Made by a program: the position numbers and the translations under genes | The notes under the pieces: generated by a model | Databases searched by the model: none | What the model saw: the letters and a program-made list of their open reading frames with translations, nothing else | Told to the model about the DNA's origin: nothing | From: Streptococcus parasanguinis | GTDB taxonomy: Bacteria > Bacillota > Bacilli > Lactobacillales > Streptococcaceae | Reading direction: 5' to 3' | Length of the DNA stretch: 64,000 bases | Assembly: GCA_905188195.1 (NCBI GenBank) | Contig: CAJJKY010000009.1 | Span: 1 to 64,000 of the forward strand | Part shown: in pieces, positions 25,695 to 33,202 of the stretch | Layout: every line of letters starts with the position of its first letter | Numbering within the stretch: the stretch's first letter is position 1

Positions 25695-28016
25695 TTAATC
25701 ATTTTTTGAAGATTGTTTCTTTTTCTTAAAACCAAACAATCCAGCAAGTAGCCCGACGGCAACACCTGTTGTTGCTACTGCATATTTGGAAGAATCTGTA
25801 CTTGCCACAGCTTGGCTGTTTTCTTTTTTGGGTTTGATTTCTTCTACTTTAGCTTCTTGTTTTGGAGCTGGAGTAGCTGTTGGTGCTTGCACTTTCGGAC
25901 TATTGGTAGTTGTTGGAAGAACTGTTGGTCTATCCGAAAAAGTAGTTGGATTGCTTGAGCGGATATCCATTGGCATATCTGCTGCTTCTAAAATAGCTGG
26001 ATCTATCCGTGAGGCTAGATCTTCATATTGGGAATTCAACAGTTCCACGACACTTTGATAAGATTGAAGGGTTGTGAATTCTGCTTCCAATTTTTCTTTT
26101 TTATTCTCTAAATTAGCCACCGCAGCTGATAAAACAGATTGGGCTTTGACCAATAATTCTGGTGCATTTTTAAAGTCAGAAAGACGTTTTTCAGCAGCAA
26201 CCAGACGTTCTTGCGCCGCCTTCAAGCCCTCATGCGCTTCTTGAACGACTTGGGCTTTTTCTGCTTCTTCTGCTTTTAATAGATCTAATTTCTCACGCGC
26301 TGCTGCTAACAAATCCTTCGCTTTTTGAAGTGCTGCTTCTTTTGGTTGGATGGTTGCTTCAATCCGACCTCGAGATACATCAAGAGTCGCCTTCGCCTTT
26401 TCAACCGCGTGGTCCTTGCTAACGAGAAGAATCTTGTAATTTTGGATGGTCTTTTGGACATTGGCCATCTCTACTGCCACATTTGAATTAGCATGGCGGG
26501 CATCTTCTAATTTGCCTTGCAAGATAATGATTTGTGACTCTTGATTGGCCTTGTCCAACTTGAGATTAGCGACTTCATCAGATTTGGCTTTCACATCTGA
26601 TCTTGTCGTCGTAGCCCCAGCTCCCTGACGCAATTGGTAAGCGAGTGCACTGGTTGACACTGCTGAATGGACCGGACTGTGTAAGAAAGCTGCTTCTGAC
26701 ATAGCATTGCTAGGGTCATAAGCGACTGATAAAGCTGTCGCTTTGTTGTCTACCATTTGGAGATAGTGACCAACCTTAGCAAAGGCCTCAGCACCAATCT
26801 TCATATAGATATCATTGGCATCGATTTGAGTTTCGTCTGTTGGTAGACCATATTGAGCTGCTACTTCTTGATAAGCTGCTTTTTCATTGTACCAAAAATC
26901 AACCGCACCAGCAGGTGAGAAGCCATATGCAATGTTCTCGTTTGGCAAATACTTAAACATATGCCAGTTGGCTTTCTTGAAGTATTCTAACTGTACTTGG
27001 CTGGCAGGAAGGGAATAAGGATCCAGCTCCAATTCAGGCAATCCGGCGTTGCGACGATAGCTATTAATAGCATCCGCAATTTCAAGTGCACGAAGGTTGG
27101 CTTGCAAAGATCCAGACTCTCCAACTGTCAAGCCGTCTTCTTCCCGACCACGCTTGTAGAGGGCTAAAGCACTCGCTGCAGCTTCATTGCCATTCTCGGC
27201 TAAGTGTTGCAAATAACCTTCATAAGTCGCTTGACTCAACTGAACTGGACTATTGGCCGCTGCTTGTTCTAAAGCTGCCAATTCTGCTTCCTTGGTGGCG
27301 ATGACCGCTTTCAAATCTGTCAGACGTGTTTGAGCCAGTTGAATGTCGCTCTCAATTTGAGCCACTGTATCTGAGCCAGTTTGCTGACTCGCTTGCAAGG
27401 TTGCAAGGTAATTCTGAGATTCTCGGATACTTTGCTCGACTTGGCTTTGCTCCAACAAGGCTTGGTTGAGCACATTCTCATCATTTGAAATCGGTGCTTT
27501 GGCTTGGTTCAATTCATTTTGTGCTACATCGACCAAAGATTCCTGAGCAGTAACTTGATTTTCCTGTTGACGAACAGCCTCTACGACTTGGTCATGGGCA
27601 GCTTCTGCTTCTCGAACCTTATTTTCTTCGATAGTCACATAGGCTTGAGCCACCTTGACGTCATTTTCTGCATTTTGAACTTGGGCATCCGAAGTTGTTG
27701 CGATGAGGTTTTCCGCATCCGTCACTTCTGCTTTCTTTTCTTCCAGCTCTTGTCCAGCAGCCTTGACTTCCGTTTGAGCATCGATCACTTTTTGCTCTTG
27801 GTAGTGGACATCTTTCACCACTTGCCCTTTTTGAGCTGTAATTTGCTTCAACTCATCAACCGTAATTGGTTTTTCGACTACTTCCGTGCTGTTGGTTTCT
27901 GAATTTTCATTTTGCTTGACCTCTTCGGCACTAGCCTTGTGATTAAACATACCAGATAGGACCGTTGTTGCAGCAATCCCTGTCGTGAAAACCGATTTTC
28001 CTAATTTCTTTCCCAT
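25695..28016 (-). CDS. SEC10/PgrA-like surface protein with CAP-type domain, no LPXTG
   Basis: This 773-residue exported protein has a signal peptide (residues about 8-30), a long charged heptad-rich coiled coil (about 55-260), a globular CAP/SCP-like domain (about 290-470, with AINSYRRNAGLPELELDP and NENIAYGF), a second coiled coil (about 480-690) and a low-complexity stretch before a C-terminal hydrophobic span and KKKKQSSKND. This layout matches the SEC10/PgrA surface-exclusion family. The expected LPXTG before the last hydrophobic span is missing (the region reads STDSSKYAVATTG), with no frameshift visible. It is probably held by the membrane or by a non-canonical sorting signal. The start used is the ATG at 28016, because the upstream TTG lies inside the ribosome binding site. 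Confidence 0.82.
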   Translation of the reverse strand: MGKKLGKSVFTTGIAATTVLSGMFNHKASAEEVKQNENSETNSTEVVEKPITVDELKQITAQKGQVVKDVHYQEQKVIDAQTEVKAAGQELEEKKAEVTDAENLIATTSDAQVQNAENDVKVAQAYVTIEENKVREAEAAHDQVVEAVRQQENQVTAQESLVDVAQNELNQAKAPISNDENVLNQALLEQSQVEQSIRESQNYLATLQASQQTGSDTVAQIESDIQLAQTRLTDLKAVIATKEAELAALEQAAANSPVQLSQATYEGYLQHLAENGNEAAASALALYKRGREEDGLTVGESGSLQANLRALEIADAINSYRRNAGLPELELDPYSLPASQVQLEYFKKANWHMFKYLPNENIAYGFSPAGAVDFWYNEKAAYQEVAAQYGLPTDETQIDANDIYMKIGAEAFAKVGHYLQMVDNKATALSVAYDPSNAMSEAAFLHSPVHSAVSTSALAYQLRQGAGATTTRSDVKAKSDEVANLKLDKANQESQIIILQGKLEDARHANSNVAVEMANVQKTIQNYKILLVSKDHAVEKAKATLDVSRGRIEATIQPKEAALQKAKDLLAAAREKLDLLKAEEAEKAQVVQEAHEGLKAAQERLVAAEKRLSDFKNAPELLVKAQSVLSAAVANLENKKEKLEAEFTTLQSYQSVVELLNSQYEDLASRIDPAILEAADMPMDIRSSNPTTFSDRPTVLPTTTNSPKVQAPTATPAPKQEAKVEEIKPKKENSQAVASTDSSKYAVATTGVAVGLLAGLFGFKKKKQSSKND

Positions 28017-28138
28017 TAAACTCACCCCCAAAACTTAATCATTTTCTTGAAGTTTCTCTACCCCTTAGCATACCACATTTTGTTACCAATAACTAGTAGG
28101 TTTAAAAAGTTTTTTTCATAAAATTTTGAGGCAAAAGA

Positions 28139-28156
28139 AAAACAGCTGACGCTGTT
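28139..28156 (-). terminator. Terminator of rimM-trmD
   Basis: AACAGC-GTCA-GCTGTT on the minus strand is followed by TTTCTTTT and starts right at the trmD stop. Confidence 0.8.
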
Positions 28157-28871
28157 AGTCTTCTTGTTTAATTTGTTCCAACATTTTCTCTTCTTCTGCT
28201 GTCAACTCATAGTTTTCTAGCAAGTCTGGACGACGTTCTAAGGTCTTTTTCAAACTCTGATAGAGGCGCCACTGACGGATATTTTCATGGTGACCACTCA
28301 TAAGAACATCTGGAACTGTCATTCCTCTGTATTCATAAGGCCGTGTGTATTGAGGGTATTCTAGTAGACCAGAGGAGAAACTGTCATCCTGGTGACTGGA
28401 CTCTTTTCCAATCACTTCTGGAATCAAGCGGACCGTCGCATCAATCATAGTCATGGCGGCTAGCTCGCCACCCGTCAGGACATAATCTCCAAGAGAAATC
28501 TCATCTGTCACCAAGGTCTTGATCCGCTCGTCGTAGCCCTCATAGTGACCACAGATAAAAATCAATTCTTCTTCCTGAGCCAACTCTTCTGCGTAAGATT
28601 GGTCAAAGGTCCGACCGGCAGGATCCAGCAAGATCACGCGCGGATTCTTTTTCTCAATGGCATCAAAGGCATCAAAAATCGGTTGAGCGCGTAGAAGCAT
28701 GCCTTGCCCGCCCCCATAGGGTTCATCGTCCACATGGCGCGCTTTCTCCGCATTTTCACGGAAATTATGGTAGTTGATCTCGAGAAGTCCCTTTTCACGC
28801 GCCTTTCCGACAATGGAATGCTCCAAAGGCGAAAACATTTCTGGAAAGAGGGTTAAAATATCAATCTTCAT
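28155..28871 (-). CDS. trmD: tRNA (guanine37-N1)-methyltransferase
   Basis: This 238-residue SPOUT methyltransferase makes m1G37 in tRNA and prevents frameshifting. LDPAGRTFDQ, the trefoil-knot segment FICGHYEGYDERI, and the SLGDYVLTGGELAAM motif are all present. It overlaps rimM by 11 bases, the standard pairing. Length is normal. Confidence 0.97.
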   Translation of the reverse strand: MKIDILTLFPEMFSPLEHSIVGKAREKGLLEINYHNFRENAEKARHVDDEPYGGGQGMLLRAQPIFDAFDAIEKKNPRVILLDPAGRTFDQSYAEELAQEEELIFICGHYEGYDERIKTLVTDEISLGDYVLTGGELAAMTMIDATVRLIPEVIGKESSHQDDSFSSGLLEYPQYTRPYEYRGMTVPDVLMSGHHENIRQWRLYQSLKKTLERRPDLLENYELTAEEEKMLEQIKQED

Positions 28872-29379
28872 CGTCTAACCCTTCTAAGATGTCTACATCC
28901 ACACGGTTTCCTGGGATATCGATATTGAGCACCACTGGTGGGATATAAGGCAAGAGAAGGTCTCGTTTCCCTTTGCGTTTCACGACCCAGACATCATTGG
29001 CACCTGGTTGCAGGATTTCCTTGATCTGGCCGATTAGCTGGTCATTTTCGTAAACATCAAGGCCGATGATCTCATGGTAATAGAATTCACCATCCTCCAA
29101 ATCCGTCAAGTCTTCTTCCGCAACCTTGAGGCTAAAGCCTTTGAATTTCTCGATGGCATTGATATGGTACATATCCTTAAACTTGATGATGTCGAAGTTC
29201 TTGTGCTTGCGATGACTGGCAATGGTCACCGTCTGGACAAAACGATCCTTCTCATCAAAGAGGGCCAACTCAGCTCCTTTTTTAAAACGTTCTTCCGCAA
29301 AGTCTGTCACAGACAAGACCCGCATTTCTCCTTGTAAGCCTTGGGTATTGACAATTTTCCCAACATTAAAGTAGTTCAT
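28861..29379 (-). CDS. rimM: 16S rRNA processing protein RimM
   Basis: This 172-residue ribosome maturation factor has an N-terminal RimM barrel (VGKIVNTQGLQGEMRVLS) and a C-terminal PRC-barrel (GEFYYHEIIGLDVY, LLPYIPPVV). It assists 30S assembly by binding S19. It overlaps trmD. The rpsP-khpA pair that often accompanies it lies upstream but is separated by an inserted hydrolase gene. Confidence 0.96.
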   Translation of the reverse strand: MNYFNVGKIVNTQGLQGEMRVLSVTDFAEERFKKGAELALFDEKDRFVQTVTIASHRKHKNFDIIKFKDMYHINAIEKFKGFSLKVAEEDLTDLEDGEFYYHEIIGLDVYENDQLIGQIKEILQPGANDVWVVKRKGKRDLLLPYIPPVVLNIDIPGNRVDVDILEGLDDED

Positions 29380-29415
29380 TTTATTATTTACATTCCTCTT
29401 TTAATTAGTTTATCA

Positions 29416-30198
29416 CTACAAGTCTCTAATAATAGTTGCAATTTTTTCCGACTCTGACCACTGTAGATAGTGATGATTTCCACCTAGAATGAGTTTTGTT
29501 TTAGTACTCCAATATTCTGAATCTCTGTACTCTTTTTCTCTATACGCCTGACAAAATATGAAAATAGGAATATTATCTGCTAAGGACAAACTATCAAAAT
29601 CTTCAGCAGTAATATTTCCAGATATCTGAAAACCAGGAACTTGCTTTTCCAACTCTAATCCTCTTGTTTCCATCAATTCCCAAATCAGTCTATCAGTTTC
29701 AGGGTCAAAAGTTGCTTGAGTTAGTCCCTTGAAATAATTTTCGGGCCCACATTCTTCAATCATCCTCATTTGATCTTCCATTTCTGGATAAGGATTTTTG
29801 GAAAAATCAGCAAACATTATATTTTTTGTTGTCGGTTCAAGTGCTATCAATGCTTGACACTTAATTGGTTTACTCATCAACTTTAAAGCCAAAACACCAC
29901 CTAAACTATGAACACATAGTATATAATCAGAAATTTCCAATCCTTCCAGAATTTCGTATACCGTATCAACCAGACTGTCAAAATTTAGTCCTGCCTGGTT
30001 ATGAATCGAACTCCTTCCTGTATTTGGAAAATCAATTGTAAGGTAGCCCATTGAAGAAGGAAGTTTTTCAAGTATTGGTAGAAAATTTTCATAAGTTGGT
30101 ATCAAACCAGCACCATTTAAACAAACTAGTACTCTATTTCTTTTTTTATAAGTAACAGAGAGACAACCAATCTTTGTAGTTACTTCAAATCGGTTCAT
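29416..30198 (-). CDS. Alpha/beta hydrolase fold protein inserted between rimM and khpA
   Basis: This protein of about 260 residues has the alpha/beta-hydrolase pattern: a LVCLNGAGLIPT strand with the oxyanion-type loop, then VHSLGGVLALKL with the nucleophile Ser, an Asp-containing segment near the C-terminal third, and GGNHHYLQWSE near the end with the catalytic His. The substrate is unknown. Its codon use is visibly more AT-rich than its translation-gene neighbours, and it has its own promoter. The longest frame begins with a TTG at 30276, but that TTG is part of the -35 box, so the start is probably the ATG at 30198 (GAGTGG upstream) or 30213. It is likely an insertion into a conserved locus. 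Confidence 0.72.
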   Translation of the reverse strand: MNRFEVTTKIGCLSVTYKKRNRVLVCLNGAGLIPTYENFLPILEKLPSSMGYLTIDFPNTGRSSIHNQAGLNFDSLVDTVYEILEGLEISDYILCVHSLGGVLALKLMSKPIKCQALIALEPTTKNIMFADFSKNPYPEMEDQMRMIEECGPENYFKGLTQATFDPETDRLIWELMETRGLELEKQVPGFQISGNITAEDFDSLSLADNIPIFIFCQAYREKEYRDSEYWSTKTKLILGGNHHYLQWSESEKIATIIRDL

Positions 30199-30247
30199 AT
30201 CAAAACCACTCATTCTATACAATAATTCACTAAATATTCTTATGTTT

Positions 30248-30276
30248 ATTTTATCACGTTCAGTAACAATTCTCAA
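30248..30276 (-). promoter_or_regulatory. Promoter of the inserted hydrolase gene
   Basis: On the minus strand there is TTGAGA, a 17-base spacer and TAAAAT preceded by TGA. It lies just after the khpA terminator and inside the longest possible reading frame, which is why a downstream start is preferred. Confidence 0.6.
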
Positions 30277-30299
30277 CGGTGCTCACTGAATGGTCCAAC

Positions 30300-30328
30300 A
30301 AAAAAACGGGACCAAGTCCCGCCTTTTT
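30300..30328 (-). terminator. Terminator of rpsP-khpA
   Basis: GCGGGAC-TTG-GTCCCG on the minus strand is followed by seven T. It overlaps the khpA stop. Confidence 0.9.
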
Positions 30329-30566
30329 ATTTTTCGTCAATAACGATTCTTACTTTTTTATCTTCAGTTGGGACAGAGTAGACAATCGTTCTTATCGCAG
30401 AAATGGTGCGACCTTTTCGACCGATTACACGACCAACATCGCTAGGATCAAGGTCAAGATGGTACTCCAAGAATTCAGGAGTATCTTCGATCTTGATGGT
30501 TAAAGCATCCGGTTGTGAAATCAAGGGTTTCACAATTGCAATAATGAGATTTTCAATCGTATCCAT
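30327..30566 (-). CDS. khpA: KH-domain RNA-binding protein KhpA
   Basis: This 79-residue protein consists of one KH domain with the RNA-binding GXXG loop GRKG (about residue 47). In pneumococcus, KhpA pairs with KhpB (EloR/Jag) and influences cell elongation and division through RNA binding. It follows rpsP by about 20 bases, the conserved order. Confidence 0.95.
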   Translation of the reverse strand: MDTIENLIIAIVKPLISQPDALTIKIEDTPEFLEYHLDLDPSDVGRVIGRKGRTISAIRTIVYSVPTEDKKVRIVIDEK

Positions 30567-30586
30567 ACATCAACCTACTTAAAAAA

Positions 30587-30859
30587 TTATTTTGAGAATT
30601 TAGAATCGTGGAATTTCTTCATCACACCAGCTTTTGAAAGGATGTTGCGAACTGTGTCTGAAGGTTGAGCTCCATCAGCCAACCATGCAAGAACGCGGTC
30701 TTCTTTCAAAGTCACTTGGTTTTCTTCAACAAGTGGATTGTAAGTTCCAACTGTTTCGATGAAACGTCCATCACGTGGTGAACGTGAATCTGCTACGTTG
30801 ATACGGTAGTAAGGTTTTTTCTTAGAACCCATACGAGTCAAACGAATTTTAACTGCCAT
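30587..30859 (-). CDS. rpsP: 30S ribosomal protein S16
   Basis: This 90-residue S16 has the family signature MAVKIRLTRMGSKKKPYYRI at the N terminus and a normal length. It is the first gene of rpsP-khpA, with a strong promoter upstream. Confidence 0.98.
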   Translation of the reverse strand: MAVKIRLTRMGSKKKPYYRINVADSRSPRDGRFIETVGTYNPLVEENQVTLKEDRVLAWLADGAQPSDTVRNILSKAGVMKKFHDSKFSK

Positions 30860-30924
30860 TTTTATAAGTCTCTTTTCTATATTTTAATTTCGGTGAAATA
30901 GACAAGCTATTTAGCACATGATCT

Positions 30925-30968
30925 ATTATAACACATTTCATAGACCTGTCAAGAAAAAAACTTGACAG
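30925..30968 (-). promoter_or_regulatory. rpsP promoter with hairpin covering the -35
   Basis: On the minus strand there is TTGACA (30947-30952), a 16-base spacer and TATAAT (30925-30930). The -35 lies in one arm of the perfect palindrome CTGTCAAG-A7-CTTGACAG (30946-30968), so the end of the upstream HAD gene's transcript would form a hairpin exactly over this promoter. Confidence 0.75.
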
Positions 30969-30981
30969 TATTTAAAATTTT

Positions 30982-31671
30982 TTATTTTATCAGTAAATCG
31001 GCGATTTCTTGATAGTTTCTAACAGTATAAGTCGGCACTACCTGGCTGGTATTTTCCTTGTGATCGGGATTATACCATACGGTATCGATCCCCGCAGCAT
31101 TTCCTCCTGCGATATCCGCCGTCAAGGAATCACCGATCATGATGGTCTCTTCCTTACTGAAACCTGGAATCAGTTGGCCAACCTTGTCAAAAAATGCAGG
31201 TTCTGGTTTCTGAGTATGAAGCTGTTCAGAGATAAAGACCTCTTTGAAATAAGGTGCGATTGTAGAATGAGCCAAGCGACCTTCTTGAATGGCGGTCACT
31301 CCGTTCGTTGCGCCATAGAGCTGGTAACCCGCTTTTTCAAGTCGGGCCAGTAAGTCCTCCGCACCTGGGAAAGACTGCCCTTGAAGACTGATGTAATCTT
31401 GGTAGCGAAGAGCCATCTCAGCCCCATCAACCGTGATCCCAAAGTGGGCAAACCCAATCGCAAACCGACTATCCACGAGCTCTTGCTTGGTTAATTTCTT
31501 TTGCTCCAAATCCTTCCAGAGCCCTTGGTTCATGGGTTTGTAGTAATCCTTAAAGGCCTGTACATCTGGAAAATTCATGTCTTCTAACATCTGCGTCAAG
31601 GCTGTCTCTTCAGCAGATTCAAAGTCCAACAAGGTATGGTCCAAATCAAAAAGTAAAAATGTATACGCCAT
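30982..31671 (-). CDS. HAD phosphatase, YjjG-like pyrimidine nucleotidase
   Basis: This 229-residue HAD-family enzyme has motif I FDLDHTLLDF at the N terminus, a helical cap, motif II GATNG, and motif III/IV KPEPAFFDKV plus MIGDSLTADIAGG. This pattern resembles YjjG, which dephosphorylates non-canonical pyrimidine nucleotides. The ATG at 31671 overlaps the stop of the upstream cysteine-cluster gene (TAATG), so it replaces the longer frame starting at 31719. Confidence 0.85.
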   Translation of the reverse strand: MAYTFLLFDLDHTLLDFESAEETALTQMLEDMNFPDVQAFKDYYKPMNQGLWKDLEQKKLTKQELVDSRFAIGFAHFGITVDGAEMALRYQDYISLQGQSFPGAEDLLARLEKAGYQLYGATNGVTAIQEGRLAHSTIAPYFKEVFISEQLHTQKPEPAFFDKVGQLIPGFSKEETIMIGDSLTADIAGGNAAGIDTVWYNPDHKENTSQVVPTYTVRNYQEIADLLIK

Positions 31672-32165
31672 TACAAACGATCCTTCAATTTTTCTACAAA
31701 TAAATAAGCCGCTGGGCAAGTGAGGGTATTCTTGATGGTCAGATGGTTGATCTGATAAATCTTCTTACGATCTGTATGAGGGAATTCTCGACAGGCTTTC
31801 GGACGCACATCATAGATGGAGCAGAGATTGTCGCCTCCAAGGAAAGGGCAAGGCATGGATTTAAAAACCTTGTCCCCATCTTCGTCAACTTGAAGAAATT
31901 CTGCCTCAAAGGCAGGAAGTTTCATCTTAAAATATTTGGCGATCCGCGTGATATCGGATTCCTTAAAATCGGGCCCTAAGGTTTTGCAGCAATTAGCACA
32001 AGCCGTACAGTCGATTTCTTGGAAAACTTCATCGTGGATTTCTTGCGCTATTTTATCTAAATTCTTAGGTGGTTTCTTCTTGAGATTCGCCAATACCTTG
32101 CGGTGCTCCTTTTGCTTTTGGAGCGCTAACTGATGGTATTTTTCAATATCAATTTCCTGTGTCAT
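31671..32165 (-). CDS. YkgJ-family cysteine cluster protein
   Basis: This 164-residue protein has the conserved Cys pattern CTACANCC, then CPFL..NLCSIYDVRPKACREFP, and a last CPAA. The family is predicted to bind zinc or an Fe-S cluster; the role is not established. The start is the ATG at 32165; the frame opens two codons earlier at a TTG. It is coupled to the HAD phosphatase downstream. Confidence 0.85.
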   Translation of the reverse strand: MTQEIDIEKYHQLALQKQKEHRKVLANLKKKPPKNLDKIAQEIHDEVFQEIDCTACANCCKTLGPDFKESDITRIAKYFKMKLPAFEAEFLQVDEDGDKVFKSMPCPFLGGDNLCSIYDVRPKACREFPHTDRKKIYQINHLTIKNTLTCPAAYLFVEKLKDRL

Positions 32166-32216
32166 CCTCAATTTCCTCTTCTAAACAATAGAAGCATTAT
32201 ACCACAAAGACTGTGA

Positions 32217-32242
32217 AAAAAGATAGATCTTGCGATCTATCT
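32217..32242 (-). terminator. Terminator of the lipoprotein gene
   Basis: GATAGATC and GATCTATC form an 8-bp stem with a four-base loop; on the minus strand a T run follows. It lies 8 bases beyond the stop codon. Confidence 0.85.
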
Positions 32243-32249
32243 CACTTAA

Positions 32250-32894
32250 TTAATCCGTTACAGCGCCTGTTCCATCTAGGCTCCAAGTATTTTCAATGTA
32301 TGGGATAAAGGTTTTCAAGGTTTCTGCATCCCCTTCAAAAGAAATGGTATAAACTTTTTCACCCTTCTGGAAGATCCAAGTAATCAGGTATTGACCAGAT
32401 TTCATGACAATTTGAAGCTGGTAGGCATCCAGACCTGAGACTTTAGTCCGCGCTCCCGTCATCTTCCCAACATCCTGGTTATCTTGCCACATTACGGCCA
32501 GTTTCTTAGCTAGAAATTCAGCATTAAACTCGATATCTGCAGGAACTTTGGCCTTTTCTTTAGTATAGCTGTTCAAGGTGACGATATTATAGCCACTCCC
32601 ATCCGTATACTGGACAGCTTCTGTCCCATCGATATCCGTGAACTTGAACCATTTACTTGGAATATCGATGTATCCATAATCTGCATTTCCAATCCGCTTG
32701 GTTTCTTGACTGGAAGTGTTTTTCTTTGTAGAGGAAGTATCCTTTGACGAAGAGCTGCTTGTTTGCTTTTCGACTTTGCTGCTACTCTCTTTTGTAGAAG
32801 AAGCTGCTGTGTCCTTTTTAGTAGTGTGACTACAAGCCATTAATGTGCAGGCAGAAAGAATCGTCAATGATGTGACCAATAATTTACGTTTCAT
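32250..32894 (-). CDS. Putative lipoprotein with Ser/Lys-rich linker
   Basis: This 214-residue protein has a lipoprotein signal with two possible lipobox cysteines (LSAC at 13-16 and LMAC at 18-21 in the ATG-32894 frame). A Ser/Thr/Lys-rich tether follows (to about residue 70), then a globular domain with IDIPSKWFKFTDIDG and SYTKEKA. The fold is not one I recognise with certainty; it resembles small surface lipoproteins of streptococci. It is monocistronic, with GGAGG before the ATG. Confidence 0.75.
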   Translation of the reverse strand: MKRKLLVTSLTILSACTLMACSHTTKKDTAASSTKESSSKVEKQTSSSSSKDTSSTKKNTSSQETKRIGNADYGYIDIPSKWFKFTDIDGTEAVQYTDGSGYNIVTLNSYTKEKAKVPADIEFNAEFLAKKLAVMWQDNQDVGKMTGARTKVSGLDAYQLQIVMKSGQYLITWIFQKGEKVYTISFEGDAETLKTFIPYIENTWSLDGTGAVTD

Positions 32895-33020
32895 GTTCAA
32901 CCTCCTTGAGAACGTTTTCTTTCCTCTAGTCTACCATGAAAGTGGGTATTTTAAAATAGGATAAGTGTCACATCTGATGGAACCTTTCTTATTCAGTCTA
33001 TTTCTTTTGAACCTAAAACA

Positions 33021-33198
33021 AAAGGCTGGGACAAAAGTCCTAGCCTCTCAATTATTTTTGGATTGTCGAGCAAGACGCAGTGGTTGAGTGGGCTCTACTA
33101 CGCTGATTTCATCAGCTTTTACAGCCCTACTCAACTGTGCGGAGGTGGGACGACGAAATCGAATTCTAACGAATTACCAATTTCTGTCCCACTCTCTA
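33021..33198. repeat. Candidate dispersed small repeat (MITE-like) between the lipoprotein gene and lepA
   Basis: This about 180-base stretch begins GGCTGGGACAAAAG and ends TTTCTGTCCCACTC, so its ends are imperfect inverted repeats (TGGGACA / TGTCCCA). The interior has paired segments such as GTTGAGTGGGCT/AGCCCTACTCAAC and GCTGATTTCATCAGC. It has no coding content and abuts the lepA stop. I recall similar GC-richer blocks scattered in oral streptococcal genomes. It also fills the more than 300-base gap here and may act as the lepA terminator. Confidence 0.6.
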
Positions 33199-33202
33199 AT
33201 TG

